Position numbers and translations under genes: made by a program. A stretch of 64,000 nt of DNA from Falsiphaeobacter marinintestinus. Its GTDB lineage: Bacteria > Pseudomonadota > Alphaproteobacteria > Rhodobacterales > Rhodobacteraceae. The notes beneath the pieces are model-generated. The model did no database searches. It was not told where the DNA came from and saw only the letters and a list, made by a program, of their open reading frames with translations. The stretch lies in assembly GCF_007923355.1 (NCBI RefSeq), contig NZ_VOGO01000003.1, forward strand, positions 372,001 to 436,000, given 5' to 3'. Within the stretch, counting starts at the first letter, position 1, and each line of letters opens with the position of its first letter. This document shows, in pieces, positions 18,688 through 28,835 of the stretch.

Positions 18688-21003
18688 TTAGTGAAGCTGC
18701 TGGTGAACGGTTTCCGTCAATTGGTTCAGTGAGAATGGTTTCGGCAAGAACACCGAATCCGGTATGCCGGGTTCGGATTCGCCAAAAGCCCCTTCCGCGT
18801 AGCCTGACACAAAGACCACCCGGGCGCCGGGCCGCGCGACCAGAGCCTTGCGCACCCAGCTTGGCCCGTCCATTCCCGGCATCACAACATCCGTAACAAA
18901 AACATCCACCGTCAGGTCCGGGTCATCCAGCATGGTCAGCGCGTCTTCGGCTGATTCCGCTTCCAGCACCGTGTAGCCGCGCAAACGTAAAGCACGCGAT
19001 GCAAAGGCGCGGACCGGGGCTTCGTCTTCGACCAGAAGCACCACGCCTTCGCCGTGTTTGGGCAGCGACACAGGTGCGCGTTCCGGACGCGGGGCCACGG
19101 CCTCTTGTTCACGTTCGTTGACCGGGAAATAGAGTGTGAACTGCGTGCCGGTCCCCGGAACGCTGTCGACAAAAATATAGCCGCCGCTTTGCTTGATGAT
19201 TCCATACGCGGTCGACAGGCCCAGCCCGGTGCCTTCGCCGGTACGTTTGGTTGTGTAGAACGGCTCGAACACCTTTTGCAGCGCGTCCGGTTCGATGCCG
19301 ATGCCTTCATCGCTAACCTTCACGGTGATATAATCGCCCGCCGGCACTGTTGCCCGGTCGCGTGACAGCGGGTCCGCAAGGTTTGCCACTTCGGTTGCGA
19401 TCCGGATTTCTCCGCCACCGGGCATCGCGTCGCGTGCATTGACCACAAGGTTCATCAACACCTGCTCAAGCTGGCGTTTATCGGCGCGGATCGGGCGCAG
19501 GACCGGGTCGTGACTGAGTGTGAGCGTTACTTTTTCGCCCACCAACCGGTTCAACAGATGCGCCAAATCAGACAGCGTGTCGCGCAAGTCCAGAACTTCG
19601 GGCCGCAGCGTTTGTTTGCGCGAAAACGCCAGCAATTGCCCAACCAGGGCCGCCGCACGGTTGGCGTTCTGGTTGATCTGGATAAGGTCGCCATAATCCT
19701 GATCCCCCTGATCATGGCGCAACAGCAGCAGGTCGCAATGGCCGGAAATCGCAGTCAGCAAGTTGTTGAAATCATGAGCGACGCCGCCGGCCAGCTGGCC
19801 GATCGCCTGCATCTTCTGGCTTTGCACGAACTGCGCTTCAAGGGTTTTCAGCTCGGTCGCATCGGTCAACACCGCAATCAGAATTGGCGTGCCGTCATCA
19901 AGCGCCCGGCTTAGCGTGACCTGCACGAACACTTCCTTGTCCTTGCGGGTCAGGCGAAGGAATTCGCTTTTTGGTGCCGCCTGCCCTTCGGCTGTTGCGC
20001 GCAACCAATCCGCCACTGGCCGCCCCAGGCCTTGCATCAGCTCCGCCAACGGCGTGCCGGTCTGGGCAGAGGGTCCAAGAAGATCCTGGGCCAGCCGGTT
20101 CGCCGCGATCAATGCACCACCGGTCGAGATTTTGAGGATCGGGATCGGCACCGCGTCCGAAATCTGGCTCTGTTCCAATGCCTGCGGTCCCTGAACCGGC
20201 ATGAAATAGAGCTCCCGCCGCCCTGCTGAGCCTTCGCACTCAAGCAACAACACGTCTGTGGGGCCGTCACAGCCGGACAAGGTATTCGCCTGACCGGATC
20301 TGAGCGGTAGCTTCGAGAACAGCTGATCCAGGGACTTTTTTCGACCGCCCGCAAGGGTACGCGCAGCGTCGTTCATGAACAACACGGCCCCGGATCGCCC
20401 GACTGTGATCATCGGCAGCGGCAGGTGGTCTGGGCCGCGCCCGGCAGCGGCGCGTTCAACCACATCCTCGACCCGCCACAACAGCACATCATCCGGCAAC
20501 TGGTGCACCGCCAACCGCACGTGCCCCCGCCGTGTCACCACATCTTCGCGGGCCGCCCCGTCGACCCTGGCCTTGCACTGCAGCCGATACAGCGCGGCCG
20601 AAGGGTTGGCCAGAACTGCCCGCAGGGTGCCCGCCAGCGAATCGAATTCACTATCAGAAAACCGTTTTCGGGCAGCCGCGTTGCGCTTCAGGATCGCGCC
20701 GTCCCCGTCGGTGACAAAACTGGGGCTGGCGTCCTTGTCAATGAACGCGGCCAGCAGGTCGCGTGCAAGATCCTGCCCACGACGCGCAATCCTGATGCGC
20801 ACCATGACAAAGCCACTGACCAGAACAAGTGTTGCAGCGGCGGCCAACAGGGCGCGCATGACGATCCCTTCCTCCGGAACTGCCAGTAAAGCCGCCAAAA
20901 CCAGCGCAAACGCCAGAACCAGAACGGCTGCCACGCGGGCAACCGGCGGAGCGGTTACGTTAAGGTTCGGCAATATGGGGTCGATTTGACCGCTCAACGT
21001 CAT
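18688..21003 (-). CDS. cckA: Hybrid sensor histidine kinase CckA
   Basis: 771 residues. Two N-terminal TM helices (about 22-42 and 49-68) are followed by two PAS-like regions, a HisKA domain with the phospho-His in GGVAHDFNNLL (His410), an HATPase domain (GEGTGLGLSTAYGI) and a C-terminal receiver domain with the phospho-Asp in VTDVVMPGMDG (Asp705). This order and the QKMQAIGQLAGGVAHDFNN block are characteristic of CckA, which feeds phosphate through ChpT to CtrA. In Rhodobacterales this pathway controls motility and gene-transfer agents more than division. A CtrA site lies upstream. Confidence 0.93.
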   Translation of the reverse strand: MTLSGQIDPILPNLNVTAPPVARVAAVLVLAFALVLAALLAVPEEGIVMRALLAAAATLVLVSGFVMVRIRIARRGQDLARDLLAAFIDKDASPSFVTDGDGAILKRNAAARKRFSDSEFDSLAGTLRAVLANPSAALYRLQCKARVDGAAREDVVTRRGHVRLAVHQLPDDVLLWRVEDVVERAAAGRGPDHLPLPMITVGRSGAVLFMNDAARTLAGGRKKSLDQLFSKLPLRSGQANTLSGCDGPTDVLLLECEGSAGRRELYFMPVQGPQALEQSQISDAVPIPILKISTGGALIAANRLAQDLLGPSAQTGTPLAELMQGLGRPVADWLRATAEGQAAPKSEFLRLTRKDKEVFVQVTLSRALDDGTPILIAVLTDATELKTLEAQFVQSQKMQAIGQLAGGVAHDFNNLLTAISGHCDLLLLRHDQGDQDYGDLIQINQNANRAAALVGQLLAFSRKQTLRPEVLDLRDTLSDLAHLLNRLVGEKVTLTLSHDPVLRPIRADKRQLEQVLMNLVVNARDAMPGGGEIRIATEVANLADPLSRDRATVPAGDYITVKVSDEGIGIEPDALQKVFEPFYTTKRTGEGTGLGLSTAYGIIKQSGGYIFVDSVPGTGTQFTLYFPVNEREQEAVAPRPERAPVSLPKHGEGVVLLVEDEAPVRAFASRALRLRGYTVLEAESAEDALTMLDDPDLTVDVFVTDVVMPGMDGPSWVRKALVARPGARVVFVSGYAEGAFGESEPGIPDSVFLPKPFSLNQLTETVHQQLH

Positions 21004-21046
21004 GGCTCCGACAGGGATTCGATTGCCCCATTTCGGGCAACAACTG

Positions 21047-21061
21047 TTAAACCCGTCTTAA
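21047..21061 (-). promoter_or_regulatory. CtrA full site upstream of cckA
   Basis: Read on the minus strand it is TTAA-GACGGGT-TTAA followed by C, an exact TTAA-N7-TTAAC. It lies 43 bases before the cckA start and points the same way. Control of cckA by its own output regulator is inferred from the motif. Confidence 0.7.
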
Positions 21062-21096
21062 GATAGAGTGATTCTACCTAAGGTTGAGTATCGAAA

Positions 21097-22266
21097 TCAC
21101 GTGCGCGCGGTCAAGTGGGCCGCAAAGAATCCATCGGTTCCATCTGTCACAGACCAGCTTTTTTGCCACAGACACTGCCAGCCCGTGTGGCGGCCTAAAA
21201 ACCGGTCGATCTGTGCCGAGTTTTCATCCGAAAGCAGTGAACAGGTCGCATAGGCCAACACACCATCATCCGCGACCAGAGGTGCGGCTTGGTCCAGAAT
21301 GCTCGCCTGCACAATCAGCAAATCGTCAAGTTGCTCTGGTGTCAGCCGCCATTTGCCTTCCGGCGCGCGCCGCCATGCGCCGCTGCCAGAACAGGGCACA
21401 TCAATCAAAACGATGTCAAACGGCGCTTGGGCTGCCGCCTCAGCGCGTGTGATCTGGACGATCTCGACACCAGCGCGCTCGGCCCGGGCGGGCAGATCCT
21501 GCATACGGTCGGGGTCCGCGTCATAGGCAAACACCGAGACCTCGGCCCGGGCCGCGATGGCCAGCGCCTTGCCCCCACCACCCGCGCAGAAATCCAGAAT
21601 CCGCATGCCGTCCCGCACCGGCAGAGCATCGACCACGGCCTGACTCGCGGCATCCTGAAGCTCAATCAAACCTTGCTGGTAAGCCGTTGAATTCCTGACC
21701 TTTCGGGCGCCATCCAATACGTTCAGCGCCGACAGGGATGCCGGATGCGGCGTACACGTGATGCCATCCTGCGCCAGGGCCGCCATGGCAGACTCCCGGT
21801 CCCCCTTGCGCAGGTTGACGCGCAGATGCACCGGTGCGCGATGCTGCAGCGCCAGGGCCGCCGCTTCGGCCTGATCGCCCAAGGAGTCGACAAAACGTGG
21901 CCAAAGCCAGTCCGGGATATCCAGACGTTCCGCGTCAGAGCCCGGCGTGTTTTGGGTGTCACGCTCGTCATCGTCCAAAACCACAGGACCATAACCGGTA
22001 CCGGTGAACAGGGTATCCGGGTCTGTCCCGTCGCGACGGCAGAGGCCCAGCATCAGTCCACGTCCGGTTTCGCTGCCCCCAAGGGCGGCCAGTGACCGGC
22101 GACTGCGCAAGGCGTCGAACACAAGATCGCGGACCGCCGCGCGATCTTTGGATCCGGCAAACCGGCTGCGACGCGCCCAGCCTGTCAGCGCCTGTTCCGC
22201 CGCGCGGCCGGACAGGATGGTGTCAAGGATCTCGGTCGCAGTCTGCACACGTGCGGCTGGCGTCAT
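21097..22266 (-). CDS. RsmB/NOP-family RNA (cytosine-C5)-methyltransferase
   Basis: 389 residues. The C-terminal catalytic half has SAM motif I (ILDFCAGGGGKALA), motif IV with the first catalytic Cys (IDVPCSGSGAWRR) and motif VI with the second Cys (AYATCSLL). The N-terminal half is helical, as in RsmB. The family makes m5C in rRNA or tRNA; the exact position cannot be read here, though rsmB-like is the closest group. It starts 38 bases after guaB and is likely co-transcribed with it. Confidence 0.88.
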   Translation of the reverse strand: MTPAARVQTATEILDTILSGRAAEQALTGWARRSRFAGSKDRAAVRDLVFDALRSRRSLAALGGSETGRGLMLGLCRRDGTDPDTLFTGTGYGPVVLDDDERDTQNTPGSDAERLDIPDWLWPRFVDSLGDQAEAAALALQHRAPVHLRVNLRKGDRESAMAALAQDGITCTPHPASLSALNVLDGARKVRNSTAYQQGLIELQDAASQAVVDALPVRDGMRILDFCAGGGGKALAIAARAEVSVFAYDADPDRMQDLPARAERAGVEIVQITRAEAAAQAPFDIVLIDVPCSGSGAWRRAPEGKWRLTPEQLDDLLIVQASILDQAAPLVADDGVLAYATCSLLSDENSAQIDRFLGRHTGWQCLWQKSWSVTDGTDGFFAAHLTART

Positions 22267-22304
22267 AGGGTACCTCAGGTTAGCAATGCAACCCTCTGAA
22301 AAGG

Positions 22305-23795
<1,491 letters not shown>

Positions 23796-23820
23796 TCACG
23801 GATCGGGATCGGGCGAAAGG

Positions 23821-23912
23821 GGCGTTGCGCCCGAGGCGCCGGGTCTTTTGTCTGAAGGTGGGCACGCGGGCTGCACCGGGCGGAATTTGGGTATTTTCAG
23901 ACAAGAAAGAAG
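23821..23912 (-). repeat. Intergenic repeat copy C (inverted, diverged)
   Basis: On the minus strand the 23887-23912 core reads CTTCTTTCTTGTCTGAAAATACCC, matching the leading block of copies A (4405) and B (47761). A GC-rich stretch follows but without the two clean hairpins. It lies in the 299-bp gap between guaB and the divergent ASKHA gene, which otherwise holds only their promoters. Confidence 0.5.
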
Positions 23913-24052
23913 CACAAGGGTCGGTCGATTGCGATCTGGCGGGGTGCATTCGGGTGAAAATGCCGTAAGCAGAACGGAAATTGCCGCTGGCGGTCTTTCG
24001 CTTTATGGGCAATTCCATATCTTCCCGGTTCAGCGCAACAGAAAGACCTGTC

Positions 24053-26101
24053 ATGACAACCGATCCTCTTGTGGTTTTTACCCCCTCTGGCAAACGCGGG
24101 CGGTTTCCTGTCGGCACACCGGTTCTGACGGCTGCCCGGCAGTTGGGCGTCGATCTTGATTCGGTCTGCGGTGGGCGCGGGATCTGTTCGAAATGCCAGA
24201 TCACACCGTCGTATGGCGAGTTTCCCAAGCATGGGGTGAGCGTTTCGGACGACGCGCTGAGCGACTGGAATGCGGTTGAGCAGCGGTATGACGACAAACG
24301 CGGGTTGAAACCCGGGCGCCGGTTGGGCTGTCAGGCGGCCATTCAGGGCGACGTGGTGATCGACGTGCCCCCCGAAAGCCAGGTGCACCGGCAGGTCGTG
24401 CGCAAGGCCGCCACGGCGCGGGCCCTCAGCATGGATCCAGCAACACGGCTGTATTTCGTCGAGGTGGAAGAGCCGGACATGCACTCGCCCACCGGCGATC
24501 TGGAGCGGCTTCAGCGTGCGTTGAAGACCCAGTGGGATGTTGAAAACGTCACTGCCGATCTGTCGCTGTTGTCCAAGCTGCAGCCGGCCCTGCGCAAGGG
24601 TGGCTGGACCGTCACCGTGGCGCTGCACCGCGATCACACCGGTGCTGCTGCGCGGATCACCGAAATCTGGCCGGGCCTGCACGAGGGCGGGCTGTTCGGG
24701 CTGGCCATCGATCTTGGGTCAACCACCATCGCCGCGCATCTGACCGATCTGGAAACCGGCGAAGTCACCGCATCCTCTGGCTTGATGAACCCGCAGATCC
24801 GCTTTGGCGAAGACCTGATGAGCCGCGTGTCTTACGTGATGATGAACCCGGGCGGCGACGTCGAGATGACCAATGCCGTGCGCGAGGCGCTGAACGACCT
24901 GGCCCTTTCAATCGCGGACGAAGCCGGGATTGACCCGGCCCTGATTGTCGAGACGGTCTTTGTCTGCAACCCGGTGATGCACCACTTGCTGTTGGGCATT
25001 GACCCCGTGGAACTGGGTCAGGCCCCGTTTGCGCTGGCGACCTCGGCCAGCCTGTCGCTGGGCGCGCCCGAAATGGGGATCACGGCGATCAACCCCCGCG
25101 CCCGGGTCTATATCCTGCCTTGCATTGCCGGCCATGTCGGGGCCGATGCCGCCGCTGTGGCCTTGTCCGAAGAACCCGGCAAATCCGACGATCTGGTGCT
25201 GATCGTCGATGTCGGCACCAATGCCGAGCTGTTGTTGGGCAATACCACCCAGGTTCTGGCCTGTTCGTCGCCAACCGGTCCGGCCTTTGAAGGCGCGCAG
25301 ATCAGTTCGGGTCAGCGCGCGGCCCCCGGTGCCATCGAGCGGATCGAGATTGACCCCGTTACCAAAGAACCGCGCTTTCGGGTGATCGGCAGCGATCTGT
25401 GGTCGACCGATGATGGGTTTGACGCCGCCACGGCCACCTCCGGTATCACCGGGATCTGCGGGTCGGGTATCATCGAAGCGGTGGCCGAGATGCGCATGGC
25501 CGGGCTGCTGGATCCCAGCGGCCTGATCGGATCGGCGGAACAGACCGGTACCCAGCGTTGCATCCCCGAGGGCCGCACCCATGCCTATCTGCTGCATGAT
25601 GCCAGCGCCGACGGCGGGCCGCGCATCACCGTCACCCAGGGTGACATCCGCGCCATCCAGCTGGCGAAATCCGCGCTTTATGCGGGCGCGCGGCTGCTGA
25701 TGGATGAAATGGGCGTCGACACGGTCGACAAAGTGGTTCTGGCGGGCGCTTTCGGGGCGCATATTTCGACCAAGCACGCGATGGTGCTGGGCATGATCCC
25801 TGACGCACCGCTGGACCATGTCTCAAGCGCGGGCAATGCTGCTGGCACCGGCGCACGGATCGCGCTGTGCAGCGTCGCCGCACGGGCCGAGATTGAACGT
25901 GTCGTGCGCGAGATCACCAAGGTGGAAACCGCCATCGAACCCAAGTTTCAGGAACATTTTGTCGCCGCCAACGCTATTCCGCATGCCAGCGACCCGTTCC
26001 CGCACCTGTCAAGCGTTGTGACCTTACCAGCCGTCGCCTTTGGCGCAGGCGGTAGCGGCGGTCAGTCAGGTCGCAAAAGACGCCGTCGCAGTGCCAGTTG
26101 A
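24053..26101 (+). CDS. ASKHA-domain reductive activator of corrinoid protein (RACo-like)
   Basis: 682 residues. An N-terminal [2Fe-2S] ferredoxin domain has Cys39, Cys45, Cys48 and Cys93 (CGGRGICSKC, then LGC). A linker leads to a C-terminal ASKHA ATPase domain with DLGSTTIAAHL and VDVGTNAELLLGN phosphate loops and an AGAFGAHIS block. These proteins use ATP to re-reduce inactive Co(II) corrinoid. No corrinoid protein or methyltransferase adjoins it; the nearest likely client type, an MttB-family protein, is at 52024. The start is ATG 24053; its ribosome site is weak. Confidence 0.88.
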   Translation: MTTDPLVVFTPSGKRGRFPVGTPVLTAARQLGVDLDSVCGGRGICSKCQITPSYGEFPKHGVSVSDDALSDWNAVEQRYDDKRGLKPGRRLGCQAAIQGDVVIDVPPESQVHRQVVRKAATARALSMDPATRLYFVEVEEPDMHSPTGDLERLQRALKTQWDVENVTADLSLLSKLQPALRKGGWTVTVALHRDHTGAAARITEIWPGLHEGGLFGLAIDLGSTTIAAHLTDLETGEVTASSGLMNPQIRFGEDLMSRVSYVMMNPGGDVEMTNAVREALNDLALSIADEAGIDPALIVETVFVCNPVMHHLLLGIDPVELGQAPFALATSASLSLGAPEMGITAINPRARVYILPCIAGHVGADAAAVALSEEPGKSDDLVLIVDVGTNAELLLGNTTQVLACSSPTGPAFEGAQISSGQRAAPGAIERIEIDPVTKEPRFRVIGSDLWSTDDGFDAATATSGITGICGSGIIEAVAEMRMAGLLDPSGLIGSAEQTGTQRCIPEGRTHAYLLHDASADGGPRITVTQGDIRAIQLAKSALYAGARLLMDEMGVDTVDKVVLAGAFGAHISTKHAMVLGMIPDAPLDHVSSAGNAAGTGARIALCSVAARAEIERVVREITKVETAIEPKFQEHFVAANAIPHASDPFPHLSSVVTLPAVAFGAGGSGGQSGRKRRRRSAS

Positions 26102-26213
26102 CCAAAACGTCGGCAAGGCCCTGCCCTAGGGGAAAAACCCGCTCTCTTTAGCCTATATGCCTAAAGCCCTGGCTGCTACGATGCGGCCAGGCAAGGATAA
26201 CAAGGAGAGTAAC

Positions 26214-27179
26214 ATGTTCAATGGATGGTTTGCGCGACGATTACGCTCCGCAGGAAAACTGGGGGCAGCAGCATTGATCGCTGTCGCGTCAGTTCCTGCG
26301 GCAGCGACGGCGGGCAGCAACGACGTTCTGATTTTCATTTTCGGCGGCCAGTCCAACATGGTTGGCACCACGATCGCACGAAAGGTTCCGGATTCCGCGG
26401 CTGCGAAGAAAAAGATCTACTACAGCGATACCAAAGGCGGAAACCGGTTCCCCGATGGTCAGGACTCCAAGAACGCCATGAATTTCGGCCCCGAATACGG
26501 CTTTATCAAGTCGCTAGAGGCCAATGGCATCAACAATTTCATCATTCAGAAAACCTCGCATGGGGGCACGTCGATCTACCCTCGCACCGAACCCGGGCGG
26601 CTGGACTGGTATCCCGACACGCGGGGCGAGCTGTTCGATCAAATGGTGCGCGACTATCAGGCCTTGACGAAACGGATCAAAGCTCAGGGCAAAACACCTG
26701 TTTTAAAAGGGATTTTCTGGGCACAAGGTGCTGCGGATGCGCGCAACGTCGACAATTATCACAAAAATCTGCCCTATTTCTTCGACCGGATGCAGCAAAG
26801 CCTTGGCCAGAGCACCGACATCTATCTGGCCCAGACCAACTGGCCCGAGCGCGAGCGCCTGAAACGGTTTGAGCCGCAAATGCAGATCGTGCGCGACACC
26901 CAACAGAACTATGCCGACACGCACTCCAACGTGTTCATCTTTTCGACCAAAGGCTACACCAAGGTCGATCAGGTGCATTTCGATCCCAAAAGCAGCTTTG
27001 ACATGGGGACGCGGTTTGCCGCCCTGTATTTCAAGCGCAACGGCATCACCGGCTATACGCTGCCCAAGCCAAGCTCGGCTTTGGTCAACGCCAAGCAATC
27101 CGATGAGTTCTATCGCAAGAAAATGGAACGGTCGGAAAACCGAACCGGTGCCAAACGCAAGAAGCCCAATAACAACTAA
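26214..27179 (+). CDS. Secreted SASA-domain (sialate O-acetylesterase-like) esterase
   Basis: 321 residues with an AAGGAGAG ribosome site and a signal peptide ending near VPAAATAG (residue 34). The mature protein begins with the SGNH/SASA nucleophile block FIFGGQSNM (Ser47). A central GIFWAQGAAD segment and a late VDQVHFDPKS with the likely Asp/His pair follow. This family removes acetyl groups from carbohydrates; plant xylan and sialate esterases belong to it. The substrate here is unknown. A terminator follows, so it is probably monocistronic. Confidence 0.8.
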   Translation: MFNGWFARRLRSAGKLGAAALIAVASVPAAATAGSNDVLIFIFGGQSNMVGTTIARKVPDSAAAKKKIYYSDTKGGNRFPDGQDSKNAMNFGPEYGFIKSLEANGINNFIIQKTSHGGTSIYPRTEPGRLDWYPDTRGELFDQMVRDYQALTKRIKAQGKTPVLKGIFWAQGAADARNVDNYHKNLPYFFDRMQQSLGQSTDIYLAQTNWPERERLKRFEPQMQIVRDTQQNYADTHSNVFIFSTKGYTKVDQVHFDPKSSFDMGTRFAALYFKRNGITGYTLPKPSSALVNAKQSDEFYRKKMERSENRTGAKRKKPNNN

Positions 27180-27195
27180 GCCCGAAAACACTCAG

Positions 27196-27229
27196 ACGGC
27201 GGGGAAGCATTCAGCGCCCCGCCGTTTTT
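27196..27229 (+). terminator. Rho-independent terminator after the SASA esterase
   Basis: ACGGCGGGG pairs with CCCCGCCGT (27196-27204 with 27217-27225) and runs into a TTTTT tract, 17 bases after the stop. Confidence 0.85.
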
Positions 27230-27761
27230 CAACGCTCCAGTCCCTGCGCATTCAAACCGGTATGTCTCTCGGGTCCCGCGAACTGGCCCAATCATGTTGG
27301 GTGACGCATTGGCGACGCCCCCATAAGGTAGCCCGAGCGGCCACAAAGGCGGCTAAAACGCAATTTACCGAAACATACAACGTGGGTTGCCCGGCAGGCG
27401 GCCTAACCAAGTAACGCGCGCATCAAGACGCGAATCGATCCGAAGCGAGAACAAAGCCAGAGGATTCTCCGACCCGCCGTCAGATCACTGGGCTCTGTTC
27501 TGATCGATCCCAAGTGATCCGTTTCCTGATCATCGGGGCAGACCACGTCCAAGGCGAGGCACGATTTGGTGTGATCCTTTTTTCAACCGGTTCAGAAGTA
27601 ACAGACTCCGTGGGGATCCTTCGGTATGCCCACATCAGCCCATCGTTCCGCGGGGTTAACTTTGCTTGACGGTTCGCGCGCTCCAACTGTAGGTTAACTC
27701 GTGCGATCTAACCATATGAGGGCTTTGCAAAAAATCGCGGCTTTCAGGCGGGAGGCGGGAG
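27230..27761. other. Gene-less stretch before the YceI-OmpA operon
   Basis: No convincing gene is seen in these 532 bases. A plus-strand frame around 27478-27670 reads like a protein fragment (RFLIIGADHVQGEARFGVI) but has no start codon and may be a decayed remnant. Near the downstream gene there is a possible promoter (TTGACG at 27666-27671), two TTAAC words and a CTAACCAT, which resemble CtrA half-sites. Confidence 0.3.
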
Positions 27762-28835
27762 ATGCTCTTTTCTACTTTTGGGGCCGCTGTGCGGTCGTTT
27801 TATCTGATATGTGCGCTGACTTGTATTCAGATCGTCGCTCCTACAACCGCAGTGGCTCAAACCAACCCGTTTGACGGCGGCTGGGTTTTGCAAAACCAGG
27901 GCTCGGCCCTGAATTTCCAATCCGTGAAAAACGGATCGGTGATAGAAATCAGCCGCTTTGCGACGTTCACCGGAGAGATTCAGCCAGATGGGTCCGCCAC
28001 TGTTCAAGTGATGCTGGAGTCGGTCGATACGAACGTTGACCTGCGCAATGTCCGCATGCGCTTCTTGTTGTTCGAAAGCTTCAAGTTTCCGCAGGCCACG
28101 ATAACAACCCAGATTGACGCGGCCTTGGTGAGCGATCTTGCCAAGACGCGGCGGCAACAAATTCGGCTACCCTATACGCTTGCCCTACATGGCATCGAAA
28201 AGGCTGATGAGGCTGATGTTGTTGTCACGCTTCTGACCGACAACCTGGTATCCGTCGCCACGGCACAACCGATTTCGGTATCGACCGCGGATTTTGATCT
28301 GACCGATGGGGTCGAGAAACTGCAGGACGCCGCCGGGGTGACAATTCTTCCTGTCGCAACCGTGACGTTCGACTTTCTCTTCGAACGGCAATCGGCAGTT
28401 ACCCAGGCACCGGAAACGCCTGCAGCCGCCCCGGCAAAAGTCGCGCTAGAAGCTGAAGGGACGTTTGATGAAGAGGCCTGTATCGGCCGCTTTGACATCC
28501 TGTCCCGCTCGGGCAACATCTATTTCAGACCCGGAAGCTCGGCTTTGGATCCGTCCAGCGGGGCATTATTGAACCAGCTCTTCGATGTGGTGTCACGCTG
28601 CCCGGGCATGAAGATCGAAGTCAGCGGCCACACGGATTCAGACGGATCATCGGCATCCAACCAAAGACTGTCAGAAGCACGGGCCGGCTCAGTCACAACC
28701 TATCTTATCGACAAGGGAATTGACGGCGCGCGCATCGTCACGGTCGGCTTTGGTGAAGCCAGACCGGTGGCCCCGAATGACACGCCAAAGAATAAGTCCA
28801 GGAACCGAAGGATAGAATTTGCAGTTGTCGAGTAA
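27762..28835 (+). CDS. YceI-like plus OmpA-domain envelope protein
   Basis: 357 residues. A signal peptide (about 1-32, ending TTAVAQ) is followed by a YceI-like beta-barrel region (about 38-215; FQSVKNGSVIEISRFATFTG, then a long run of beta strands) and, after an Ala/Pro linker, a C-terminal OmpA peptidoglycan-binding domain (about 250-357; IYFRPGSSALD, SGHTDSDG, NQRLSEARA, NRRIEF). YceI folds bind isoprenoid-like lipids, and OmpA domains grip the cell wall. The next gene starts inside its last 17 bases, so the two are one unit. A good GGGAG ribosome site precedes ATG 27762. Confidence 0.85.
   Translation: MLFSTFGAAVRSFYLICALTCIQIVAPTTAVAQTNPFDGGWVLQNQGSALNFQSVKNGSVIEISRFATFTGEIQPDGSATVQVMLESVDTNVDLRNVRMRFLLFESFKFPQATITTQIDAALVSDLAKTRRQQIRLPYTLALHGIEKADEADVVVTLLTDNLVSVATAQPISVSTADFDLTDGVEKLQDAAGVTILPVATVTFDFLFERQSAVTQAPETPAAAPAKVALEAEGTFDEEACIGRFDILSRSGNIYFRPGSSALDPSSGALLNQLFDVVSRCPGMKIEVSGHTDSDGSSASNQRLSEARAGSVTTYLIDKGIDGARIVTVGFGEARPVAPNDTPKNKSRNRRIEFAVVE

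Noticed and set aside
24908-25819. 303-codon minus-strand frame
   Set aside because: Antisense to the corrinoid activator gene and rich in His/Gln/Arg, a normal shadow effect.
27480-27686. 68-codon minus-strand frame in the gene-less gap
   Set aside because: No ribosome site or family resemblance; the opposite-strand fragment there is equally unconvincing, so no gene was called.
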